Shown: positions 51,895 through 59,437 of the stretch, piece after piece
Layout: every line of letters starts with the position of its first letter
How positions within the stretch are numbered: the stretch's first letter is position 1
Origin: Blastococcus mobilis
GTDB lineage: Bacteria > Actinomycetota > Actinomycetes > Mycobacteriales > Geodermatophilaceae
Assembly: GCF_900188025.1 (NCBI RefSeq)
Contig: NZ_FZNO01000001.1
Location: forward strand, 248,001 to 312,000
DNA: 64,000 nucleotides
Reading direction: 5' to 3'
Notes under the pieces: model-generated
Seen by the model: only the letters and a program-made list of their open reading frames with translations
Databases searched by the model: none
Told to the model about the DNA's origin: nothing
Translations under genes and position numbers: made by a program

Positions 51895-51901
51895 TGATAC
51901 C
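51895..51901 (-). promoter_or_regulatory. GGTATCA half-site facing the SRPBCC gene
   Basis: One arm of the 16-base palindrome CTGATACCGGTATCAG (51894-51909), 91 bases from the SRPBCC start. Confidence 0.5.
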
Positions 51902-51908
51902 GGTATCA
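51902..51908 (+). promoter_or_regulatory. GGTATCA half-site facing the MMPL gene
   Basis: The other arm of the palindrome at 51894-51909, 123 bases before the MMPL start. Confidence 0.5.
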
Positions 51909-52030
51909 GCGACCGGTGGCGGGCTCTCTCTGGTGGTGCAGGCGGGCGGTGGATGCGGGTCCGCACGTGCTCCGGCCGACCCGTCCCTGCATGCACCGTC
52001 CCCGCCGTCACCGGTCATGTGGAGGTCGTA

Positions 52031-54322
52031 GTGCTGCTCAACCGTCTCGGATGGCTGACGGTCCACCACCGTCTGCGAGTCCTCGCGATGACCGTCCTGC
52101 TCGTCGTCGTCGGCGGAGTGGTCGGCGTCGGCGTGTTCTCCGAGCTGACGACGGGCGGCTTCGCCGACGAGGCGTCCGAGTCGGAACGGGCACGGGTCAC
52201 GCTCCTCGAGGAGTTCGAGGAGGGGGCGCCGAACCTCGTCGTCCTGGTCACCCCGAGAGCAGGAACGGTCGACGCACCCGACGTGGTGAGGGAGGGGGAG
52301 GACCTCACCCGGCAGATGGCCGGGGAACCCGGTGTCGAGCAGGTGTGGTCCTACTTCTCGCCGGGGTCTCCACAGTCGCTCCGGAGCGGCGACGGCACGC
52401 GAGCCCTGGTGCTGGCCCGCATCGGCGGCGACGACGACCAGGTCGTGCACGCCGTGGAGGAGCTGTCGCCGGAGTACACGATCGACAACTCGGTCGTCTC
52501 CACGAGCGTCGGCGGCAGCGCAGAGATCGCGCGGCAGACGCAGGAGCAGATCCAGCACGACCTCGAGCGAGCCGAGATCATCTCCACCCCGGTCCTCATC
52601 GTGCTGCTCGTGCTCGTCTTCGGCAGTGTGGTCGCCGGCGCCCTCCCGTTCGCCATCGGCCTGGTCGCCGTGGTGGGCACCTTCTTCGTCCTGCAGGTGA
52701 TCGCGTTCTTCACCGACGTGTCGATCTTCGCCGTCAACCTCACCACCGCCCTCGGGCTGGGCCTGGCGATCGACTACAGCCTGTTCATCGTGGCCCGGTT
52801 CCGGGAGGAGCGGCGCAGCGGTCTCAGCCACGAGGACGCGGTGGTGCGGGCCGTGGAGACGGCCGGCCGGACGATCATGTTCAGCGCCGCGATCGTCGCC
52901 GCCTCGCTGAGCGCGCTGCTGGTGTTCCCGACCGTCTTCCTCCGCTCGTTCGCCTACGCCGGCATCCCGGTCGTGCTGCTGGCGGCCGTCGGCGCCATCG
53001 TGGTCCTGCCCGCGCTGCTGGCCGTCGTCGGGGCCCGGCTGGACCGCTGGCAGGTCCGGTGGCGACGGGCACCGCGGGCCCGCCACCAACTCACCCCGCC
53101 CGGGTTCTGGCACAGGGTGGCGACGAGGGTGATGCGCCGCCCGGTCCTCATGGGGGGCGCGGTCCTCGCGCTGCTCGTCTTCCTGGGGTCCCCCTTCCTC
53201 GGCGTGCAGTTCGGGTTCGCCGACCACCGGGTGCTGCCGGAGGGGACGACGAGCCGAACCGTCCAGGAGACGGTGGACGAGGAGTTCGCCCGGGGGGAGA
53301 CCGCCAACCTGTACGTCGTCGCCCGGGACGCGTGGACGTCGGCGACACCCGCCGACGTGGCGGGCTATGCCGAGCGGCTCTCCGACCTCGACGGGGTGTC
53401 GCGGGTCGACGCGGCCACCGGCTCCTACGTCGACGGCAGCCAGGTGGCGGGGCCCCGGGATGCGGGGGCCGCGTTCGTCAACGAGACCGGGACCTGGCTC
53501 GCCGTCGTGCCCTCGGTCGAGGCGATGTCCCCCGAGGGGGAGCGGCTGGTCGAGGAGGTGCGTGCGCTGCCCGCCCCCTTCTCCGGCCTCGTGGGCGGGC
53601 CATCGGCCCAGCTGGTCGACACGAAGGACGCGCTGTTCGACAGCCTCCCCCTCGCGCTCGGCGTGATCGCGTTCGTCACCTTCGGGGTGCTCTTCCTCTT
53701 CACGGGCGGCCTGCTCGTGCCGGTGAAGGGCCTGGTGCTGAACCTGCTCAGCCTGTCGGCGACCTTCGGGGCCATGGTCTGGGTGTTCCAGGAGGGCCAC
53801 CTCTCCGAGCTCCTGGGTTTCACCCCCACGGGGACCCTCGACACGAACATGCCGATCCTCATGTTCTGCGTGGCGTTCGGGCTGTCGATGGACTACGAGG
53901 TCTTCCTCCTCTCACGGATCAAGGAGCGGTACGACGTCACGGGCGACAACCGGCACGCCGTCGCCTGGGGATTGGAGAGCACCGGCCGCCTCGTCTCCGC
54001 CGCGGCGTTGCTGCTCGCCGTCGTCTTCGTCGCCTTCGCGACCTCGGGCATCACCTTCATCAAGCTGATGGGGCTGGGCACAGCGCTGGCCATCGTCATG
54101 GACGCGACCCTCGTGCGGGGCGTGCTCGTACCGGCGTTCATGCGGCTGGCCGGCGACGCGAACTGGTGGGCACCGCGGCCGCTGCGGAGGCTGCACGCCC
54201 GGATCAGGCTGCGGGAGGGGCCCTTGGACGACCCGGGCGAGCGCAGGATGCTGGTCGGCTCCGGCCACTCCGGTGAGGCAGATGACGTGCGGGAGTCGCA
54301 GGGCGTGCCCGAGCGGAACTGA
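52031..54322 (+). CDS. MMPL/RND family transporter
   Basis: A 763-residue inner-membrane transporter with two repeats, each a helix, a periplasmic porter domain and about five further helices. LGLGLAIDYSLFIVARFREE in the first half and FGLSMDYEVFLLSRIKERYD in the second are the conserved MMPL proton-relay segments with the Asp-Tyr pair. Family members in actinobacteria (MmpL3 and relatives) export lipids, siderophores and polyketide-derived lipids using the proton gradient. The GTG at 52031 follows GGAGG by five bases. Located beside the synthase, it is the likely exporter of the product. The C-terminal cytoplasmic tail is short, unlike MmpL3. A 14-bp hairpin terminator follows. Confidence 0.93.
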   Translation: MLLNRLGWLTVHHRLRVLAMTVLLVVVGGVVGVGVFSELTTGGFADEASESERARVTLLEEFEEGAPNLVVLVTPRAGTVDAPDVVREGEDLTRQMAGEPGVEQVWSYFSPGSPQSLRSGDGTRALVLARIGGDDDQVVHAVEELSPEYTIDNSVVSTSVGGSAEIARQTQEQIQHDLERAEIISTPVLIVLLVLVFGSVVAGALPFAIGLVAVVGTFFVLQVIAFFTDVSIFAVNLTTALGLGLAIDYSLFIVARFREERRSGLSHEDAVVRAVETAGRTIMFSAAIVAASLSALLVFPTVFLRSFAYAGIPVVLLAAVGAIVVLPALLAVVGARLDRWQVRWRRAPRARHQLTPPGFWHRVATRVMRRPVLMGGAVLALLVFLGSPFLGVQFGFADHRVLPEGTTSRTVQETVDEEFARGETANLYVVARDAWTSATPADVAGYAERLSDLDGVSRVDAATGSYVDGSQVAGPRDAGAAFVNETGTWLAVVPSVEAMSPEGERLVEEVRALPAPFSGLVGGPSAQLVDTKDALFDSLPLALGVIAFVTFGVLFLFTGGLLVPVKGLVLNLLSLSATFGAMVWVFQEGHLSELLGFTPTGTLDTNMPILMFCVAFGLSMDYEVFLLSRIKERYDVTGDNRHAVAWGLESTGRLVSAAALLLAVVFVAFATSGITFIKLMGLGTALAIVMDATLVRGVLVPAFMRLAGDANWWAPRPLRRLHARIRLREGPLDDPGERRMLVGSGHSGEADDVRESQGVPERN

Positions 54323-54346
54323 GCGGCTGGCGCACGACGAGGTACC

Positions 54347-54384
54347 GCGGGGCGCGGGGGTGTATCAGACCCCCCGCGCCCCGC
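54347..54384 (+). terminator. Intrinsic terminator after the MMPL gene
   Basis: GCGGGGCGCGGGGG (54347-54360) pairs with CCCCCGCGCCCCGC (54371-54384) around a ten-base loop and is followed by TCCTTT. It is 24 bases after the MMPL stop. Confidence 0.8.
54361..54367 (+). promoter_or_regulatory. TGTATCA element in the terminator loop, facing the VWA gene
   Basis: Plus-strand TGTATCA, 85 bases before the ATG at 54452, but lying exactly in the loop of the MMPL terminator. It may be a promoter element for the VWA gene or coincidence. Confidence 0.35.
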
Positions 54385-54451
54385 TCCTTTGGTCAGGCGG
54401 CCGGCAACAGCCGCAGCGACACCCGAGCCGCAGCACCGGAGGTCACGGCAG

Positions 54452-56125
54452 ATGGACGTCGGCAGCACCAGTTCCCAGTCAGCGCTCCCTCGGGCCCGCC
54501 GCCGGAGGCGCATCCCCCTCATCGCGGCGCTGACCGCGGCCGGTGTGCTCGGTGGCGGCGCGGTGGTCATGGCCGGCGACGACGGGGCAGCCCAGGCCTG
54601 CCCCCCGACCCACGTGCTCCGCGTGGCCGTCGCCCCCGAGCTCGCTCCCGTGGTCGCCGACGCCGCGGCCGGTGTCTTCCCCGTGGAGGAGGAGTCCGGT
54701 GACACGTGCGTCCACGTGGACGTCGTGGCTGCCGACCCGGCCGACGTCGCCCGCGCGATCACGGCGCAGCCCCCCGATCGTCCCGACGTGTGGATCCCGG
54801 ACGCCTCGCTGTGGCTGGACCGGCTGCAGGAGGCCGGGGTCGCCCTGCCTGCGGAGCGTCCCTCCGTCGCCACGTCCCCGGCGGTGCTCGCGATCAGCCA
54901 CGACCGGGCCGAGGCGTCCGGTTGGCCGGAGCACCGGTTGTCGTTCGCCGAACTGCTGGGGGACGCGTCCACCCGCCTCGCCCTGCGGGACCCCGTGGCC
55001 GATGCGGCCACAGCCCTGAACCTGGTCGGTCTCATGACGGCGGCGACCGAGATGCCCGAGGGACGCTCGGTCCTGGCTCAGGTGCTGCGCCACGCCGCGC
55101 AGACCCCGATGACCTCCCGCGCGGAGGTACTCGCCGCCACGACCGGGACGGGAGCGGCGGCGGTCAGCGAGCAGGCCGTGCTGGGCAACAACCGGCAGAC
55201 CGGGTCGTCCCCGGTGGTGGCCGTCTACCCGTCCTCCGGCGGGAGCCTCGACTACCCCTTCACCGTGCTGACCCACAACGCCGCGGACGCGAGGTCCGCT
55301 GATCGGCTGCTCCACGCCCTGCAGGGCGACGACGTTCACGACGCCCTGCTGTCGCTGGGCTTCCGGGACGGCCGCGGGGTCGGGCGACCGGACACGGCAC
55401 GCGAGCTGGGCGTCGACGTCACCGTGCCGCCGGCCCCCGTTCCCTCGGTGCAGCTGGCGGAGACGCTCCGCACCACGCGGGTCATCACGTCGGGCACCCG
55501 CATGCTCGCCGTGATCGACGTGTCCGGCTCCATGGCCCAGGAGGTTCCCGGCGCCGACGGTGCAACCCGCATGGAGGTCACCAAGGAGGCCGCTGCCCAG
55601 GGCATGTCGCTGTACTCCGACGACGCCCAGATCGGCTTGTGGGTGTTCTCGCGCCGGCTGACGCCCGACAGCGACCACCAGGAACTCGTGCCGATCGGCC
55701 CGCTCGGCGCCCGGGAGGGCGGTCGGCTCGGGCGGGAGCTCCTCAGCCGGTCGCTCGCCGGGGTGCAAGCGGTCCCCGGCGGTGCCACCGGGCTCTACGA
55801 CACCGTTCTGGCCGCGGTCCGCACCGTGCGCCAGGACTGGGACCCGACCCGGGTCAACTCGGTGGTGCTCCTGACCGACGGTCGTGACGAGGACGAGGGC
55901 GGTATCGGGCTTCCCGGGCTGCTGTCCGCCCTCCGGCAGGAGTCCGATCCCGGCACCCCGGTGCCCGTGATCACCATCGGCCTCGGTTCGGGGAGCGACA
56001 CGGAGGCGCTGGCAGCGATCAGCGAGGCGACCGGCGGCTCCACCTACGTGACCCAGACCGGCGACGACATCTACGCCGTCTTCGAGGACGCGATCGGCCG
56101 GCGTTCCTGCCGTCCCCACTGCTGA
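54452..56125 (+). CDS. Membrane-anchored protein with solute-binding-like and VWA domains
   Basis: A 557-residue protein. A basic N-terminus and hydrophobic stretch (residues 21-41) form a signal anchor. Residues 52-330 resemble a periplasmic binding fold of the extracellular solute-binding type (VLRVAVAPELAPVVADAAAG). Residues 350-550 are a von Willebrand A domain with an intact MIDAS: Asp356, Ser358 and Ser360 in VIDVSGSMAQ, and TDGRDEDEGG later. It therefore likely acts outside the membrane, binding a metal-dependent ligand. The ATG at 54452 follows GGAGG at nine bases. It is between the MMPL gene and the carboxylase genes on the same strand; the functional link is unclear. Confidence 0.85.
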   Translation: MDVGSTSSQSALPRARRRRRIPLIAALTAAGVLGGGAVVMAGDDGAAQACPPTHVLRVAVAPELAPVVADAAAGVFPVEEESGDTCVHVDVVAADPADVARAITAQPPDRPDVWIPDASLWLDRLQEAGVALPAERPSVATSPAVLAISHDRAEASGWPEHRLSFAELLGDASTRLALRDPVADAATALNLVGLMTAATEMPEGRSVLAQVLRHAAQTPMTSRAEVLAATTGTGAAAVSEQAVLGNNRQTGSSPVVAVYPSSGGSLDYPFTVLTHNAADARSADRLLHALQGDDVHDALLSLGFRDGRGVGRPDTARELGVDVTVPPAPVPSVQLAETLRTTRVITSGTRMLAVIDVSGSMAQEVPGADGATRMEVTKEAAAQGMSLYSDDAQIGLWVFSRRLTPDSDHQELVPIGPLGAREGGRLGRELLSRSLAGVQAVPGGATGLYDTVLAAVRTVRQDWDPTRVNSVVLLTDGRDEDEGGIGLPGLLSALRQESDPGTPVPVITIGLGSGSDTEALAAISEATGGSTYVTQTGDDIYAVFEDAIGRRSCRPHC

Positions 56126-56206
56126 GCCGGCGGTGCGCCCCGTCCTGCGGCTCCCTCCGCCCCCGCGGGGGCGCCTCCACCCGGCCATCAGCCAGGAGGT
56201 CCGACC

Positions 56207-57865
56207 ATGACCCACCTACCAGAGGACCGCGTCGCCCCACGTCGGGCGGCCGACGCCGGGTCCCGCGACGCACATGTGACCCCGCTGCGTCGTGACCCCC
56301 GGCGGCACGGCCGCGGCGCCTCCCTGCAGGAGCACGTCGAGGAGCTCGCCCGTCGGCGTTCCGAGGTCGTCGACGGCGACGCCCGCGGGACGCATCGCCA
56401 GCACGCCGGCGGCAAGCTCACGGCCCGGGAACGCATCGACCTGCTCCTCGACGACGGCACGTTCTGCGAGCTGGAGTCGATGCGCCGGCACCGGGCGACC
56501 GGTTTCGGCCTGGAGCACCGCCGGCCGCACACGGACGGCGTCGTGACGGGCTGGGGCACCATCCACGGCACGCGGGTGTTCGTGTACGCCCACGACTTCC
56601 GGATCTTCGGTGGCTCGCTGGGCGAGGCCCACGCGGCGAAGATCCACAAGGTGATGGACCTCGCCCGGTCCGTGGGGGCGCCGCTCATCGGCCTGAACGA
56701 CGGCGCCGGCGCCCGCATCCAGGAGGGCGTCACGGCGCTCGCCGGGTACGGCGGCATCTTCCGGCGCAACGTCGCGGCCTCGGGGGTGATCCCGCAGATC
56801 AGCGTGATGGTGGGGCCGTGTGCCGGCGGCGCCTCCTACTCCCCGGCCCTGACCGACTTCGTGTTCATGGTGCGGGACACGGCCTGCATGTTCCTCACCG
56901 GGCCGGACGTGGTGCAGGAGGTCACCGGGGAGATCCTGAGCCAGGAGGAGCTCGGGGGCTCCCGGGTGCACTCCGAGCGCACCGGGCTGGCCACGTTCGT
57001 CCACGACGACGAGCAGAGCTGCCTCGAGGACGTCCGCTACCTCGTCTCGATGCTCCCGTCCAGCAACGTCGAGCGGCCGCCGTGGTTCCGGGCGGCGGAC
57101 GACCCCCGCCGGGTGTGCGAGCGGCTCGTCGACGTGGTGCCGGCGGACGTCCGCCGGCCGTACGACGTGCGGGCGGTGATCACAGAGGTCGTGGACGACG
57201 GCGAGTTCCTGGAGCTGCACGAGTCGTGGGCGCCGAACGTCGTGTGCGTGCTGGCCCGGCTGGACGGGCACGTCATCGGGATCGTCGGCAACCAGCCGCT
57301 CGTGTCGGCGGGGGTGCTCGACATCGAGGCGGCGCAGAAGGCGGCTCGCTTCGTGCGTACCTGCGACGCCTTCAACATCCCCCTGGTCACGCTCGTCGAC
57401 GTCCCCGGCTTCCTCCCCGGCCGCGACCAGGAGCACGGCGGGATCATCCGGCACGGCGCCAAGCTGCTCTACGCCTACTGCGAGGCGACGGTTCCCCGCA
57501 TCCAGGTCATCCTGCGCAAGGCCTACGGCGGCGCGTACATCGTCATGGACTCCCGCTCGATCGGCGCCGACCTGTCCTACGCCTGGCCGACCAACGAGGT
57601 CGCCGTGATGGGCGCGGAGGGCGCCGTCAACGTGATCCACCGCCGTCGCCTGGCCGAGGCCGAGGACCCGGAGGCGCTGCGCCGGGACCTGGAGGACGAG
57701 TACCGGAGCGAACTCATGCACCCCTACCACGCTGCCGAGCGCGGGCTGGTCGACGAGGTCATCGACCCGCGGGACACCCGACGCGTACTGATCGACGGCA
57801 TGGCCGTGCTGCGCGCGAAGGCGATGGACCTCACCGAGCGCAAGCACGGCAACCCACCGCTCTAG
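56207..57865 (+). CDS. Acyl-CoA carboxylase beta (carboxyltransferase) subunit
   Basis: A 552-residue carboxyltransferase of the AccB/PccB family, which moves a carboxyl group from biotin to acetyl- or propionyl-CoA. The acyl-CoA-binding region includes SLGEAHAAKIHKVMDLA and the oxyanion Gly-Gly pairs GGASYSPAL and GGAYIVMDS. The residue after GGAY is Ile, as in the acetyl/propionyl AccB type, rather than the Asp of propionyl-specific PccB. The ATG at 56207 follows AGGAGG. It is followed by an epsilon subunit gene 43 bases on. The biotinylated alpha subunit is not in the window. It could supply malonyl-CoA to the synthase. Confidence 0.94.
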   Translation: MTHLPEDRVAPRRAADAGSRDAHVTPLRRDPRRHGRGASLQEHVEELARRRSEVVDGDARGTHRQHAGGKLTARERIDLLLDDGTFCELESMRRHRATGFGLEHRRPHTDGVVTGWGTIHGTRVFVYAHDFRIFGGSLGEAHAAKIHKVMDLARSVGAPLIGLNDGAGARIQEGVTALAGYGGIFRRNVAASGVIPQISVMVGPCAGGASYSPALTDFVFMVRDTACMFLTGPDVVQEVTGEILSQEELGGSRVHSERTGLATFVHDDEQSCLEDVRYLVSMLPSSNVERPPWFRAADDPRRVCERLVDVVPADVRRPYDVRAVITEVVDDGEFLELHESWAPNVVCVLARLDGHVIGIVGNQPLVSAGVLDIEAAQKAARFVRTCDAFNIPLVTLVDVPGFLPGRDQEHGGIIRHGAKLLYAYCEATVPRIQVILRKAYGGAYIVMDSRSIGADLSYAWPTNEVAVMGAEGAVNVIHRRRLAEAEDPEALRRDLEDEYRSELMHPYHAAERGLVDEVIDPRDTRRVLIDGMAVLRAKAMDLTERKHGNPPL

Positions 57866-57908
57866 GCAGTGGCGCCGTTCGACCCCACGACGTCCTCAGG
57901 AGGCGACG

Positions 57909-58169
57909 ATGACTGCTGACCTCGAGCCGCGGGTCCCGGCGTTCCGGGTGGTGAAGGGCTCACCCACCGACGACGAGGTGGCGGCGCTCGCGGTGCTGCT
58001 GGCGGCGCTGGCTGGTGCCTCCCCGACGGCGGCTGCCTCGGACACGGGTCCTTCCGTCGTCCGGCGTCCGTGGCGGCGGCGACGCACCTGGCACGCGCTG
58101 CGGGAGAACACCCCGGCCCGCCTCGTTCCCCGGCCGCAGCGGCGCCCGGTGGACGAGGCCGCGGGATAG
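57909..58169 (+). CDS. Acyl-CoA carboxylase epsilon subunit
   Basis: An 86-residue protein. FRVVKGSPTDDEVAALAVLL (residues 12-31) is the signature of the small epsilon subunits that hold actinobacterial carboxylase complexes together. A basic, Trp-containing tail follows (RRPWRRRRTWHALREN). The ATG at 57909 follows AGGAGG. It is in the same operon as the beta subunit and strengthens the view that the pair makes an acetyl-/propionyl-CoA carboxylase with an alpha subunit encoded elsewhere. Confidence 0.9.
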   Translation: MTADLEPRVPAFRVVKGSPTDDEVAALAVLLAALAGASPTAAASDTGPSVVRRPWRRRRTWHALRENTPARLVPRPQRRPVDEAAG

Positions 58170-58315
58170 CCGGACGTCGAAGGCGGCCGCGGGTCCTGGT
58201 GGCGGGATGTCGGCGGTGAATGGCCACGTCCTGCCGGCAGGCACACGACGTCCACCGCCTCCGCGACCGACCGGACCGCTGAGAGCCGGCCGCGGCCACG
58301 TCTCCCGCCCTCGGG

Positions 58316-59098
58316 TCACACCGGCGTGACGTAGGCGCCGCTGATCCCGCCGTCGACCAGGAACTCCGAGGCGGTGATGAAGGAGGAGTCGTCCGAGGCC
58401 AGGAACGCGACGGCCGCGGCGATCTCGTCGGCGCGCGCGAACCGGCCCATCGGGATGTGCACCAGTCGCCGGGCGGCACGCTCGGGATCCTTCGCGAACA
58501 GCTCGTGGAGCAGGGGCGTGCTCACCGGCCCCGGCGACAGCGCGTTGACCCGGATGCCCTCGCGGGCGAACTGCACGCCGAGCTCGCGCGACATCGCCAG
58601 CACGCCGCCCTTGGACGCCGTGTAGGAGATCTGCGACGTCGCCGCGCCCATGCGCGCCACGAACGACGCGGTGTTGATGATCGAACCCCGCCCGCGCGCC
58701 TGCATGTGGGGGATCGCAGCCTTGCAGCACAGGTACACCGACGTCAGGTTCACCTCCTGCACGCGGCGCCAGGCGTCGAGACCGGTGACCAGGATGGAGT
58801 CGTCGTCCGGAGGGGAGATCCCCGCGTTGTTGAACGCGATGTCCAGCCCGCCGTAGGTCGACACAGCCGCATCGAACAGCGCGGTGACCTGTTCGGGGGA
58901 GGTCACGTCGACCTGGACGAACAGTCCGCCGACCTCCTCCGCCGCGGCCTTGCCGCTGACCGGGTCGATGTCGCCGACGACGACGTGTGCGCCCTCCGAC
59001 GCGAACCGGCGGGCGGTGGCCAGCCCGATGCCACTCGCCCCGCCGGTCACCACGGCCACGCGGCCGACCAGCCGGCGCACCACTGCCTGTCCGCTCAC
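58316..59098 (-). CDS. Short-chain dehydrogenase/reductase
   Basis: A 260-residue classical SDR. TGGASGIG (residues 18-25) binds NAD(P), NNAG is at 90-93, and the catalytic Ser145, Tyr159 and Lys163 are present (SYTASK). Asp43 at the end of beta-strand 2 (VVGDIDP) suggests NAD preference. The GTG start at 59098 lies at the edge of an 83-bp tandem repeat array, where the same GTGAGCGGA sequence recurs several times; a start at the nearby GTGGTG codons (59083 or 59080) is possible. It is the last gene of the polyamine/GABA-type operon. Substrate unknown; it might handle an alcohol or ketone intermediate of that pathway. Confidence 0.9.
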   Translation of the reverse strand: MSGQAVVRRLVGRVAVVTGGASGIGLATARRFASEGAHVVVGDIDPVSGKAAAEEVGGLFVQVDVTSPEQVTALFDAAVSTYGGLDIAFNNAGISPPDDDSILVTGLDAWRRVQEVNLTSVYLCCKAAIPHMQARGRGSIINTASFVARMGAATSQISYTASKGGVLAMSRELGVQFAREGIRVNALSPGPVSTPLLHELFAKDPERAARRLVHIPMGRFARADEIAAAVAFLASDDSSFITASEFLVDGGISGAYVTPV

Positions 59099-59437
59099 GG
59101 CATCACCGGTTCGCTCCCGCGGGGCGCTCCGCTCCTCGCTCGCTGGCGCTCGCTGCGATGCTCACGCCCCTGTCCGCTCACGGCATCACCGGTTCGCTCC
59201 CGCGGGGCGCTCCGCTCCTCGCTCGCTGGCGCTCGCTGCGATGCTCACGCCCCTGTCCGCTCACGGCATCACCGGTTCGCTCCCGCGGGGCGCTCCGCTC
59301 CTCGCTCGCTGGCGCTCGCTGCGATGCTCACGCCCCTGTCCGCTCACGGCATCACCGGTTCGCTTCCGCGGGGCGCTCCGCTCCTCGCTCGCTGGCGCTC
59401 GCTGCGATGCTCACGCCCCTCTCCGCTCACGCCATCA
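59088..59437. repeat. 83-bp tandem repeat array, four full units plus a partial fifth
   Basis: Units start at 59088, 59171, 59254 and 59337, with a partial copy from 59420. The units are almost identical (one has TTCGCTTCC for TTCGCTCCC). Each includes the sequence around the SDR start codon (GTGAGCGGACAGG on the minus strand). The array separates the aldehyde dehydrogenase stop at 59435 from the SDR start at 59098. There is no spacer diversity, so it is not a CRISPR. Confidence 0.96.

Noticed and set aside
59088-59437. The array as a CRISPR
   Set aside because: Units are directly adjacent and near identical, with no variable spacers and no cas gene.
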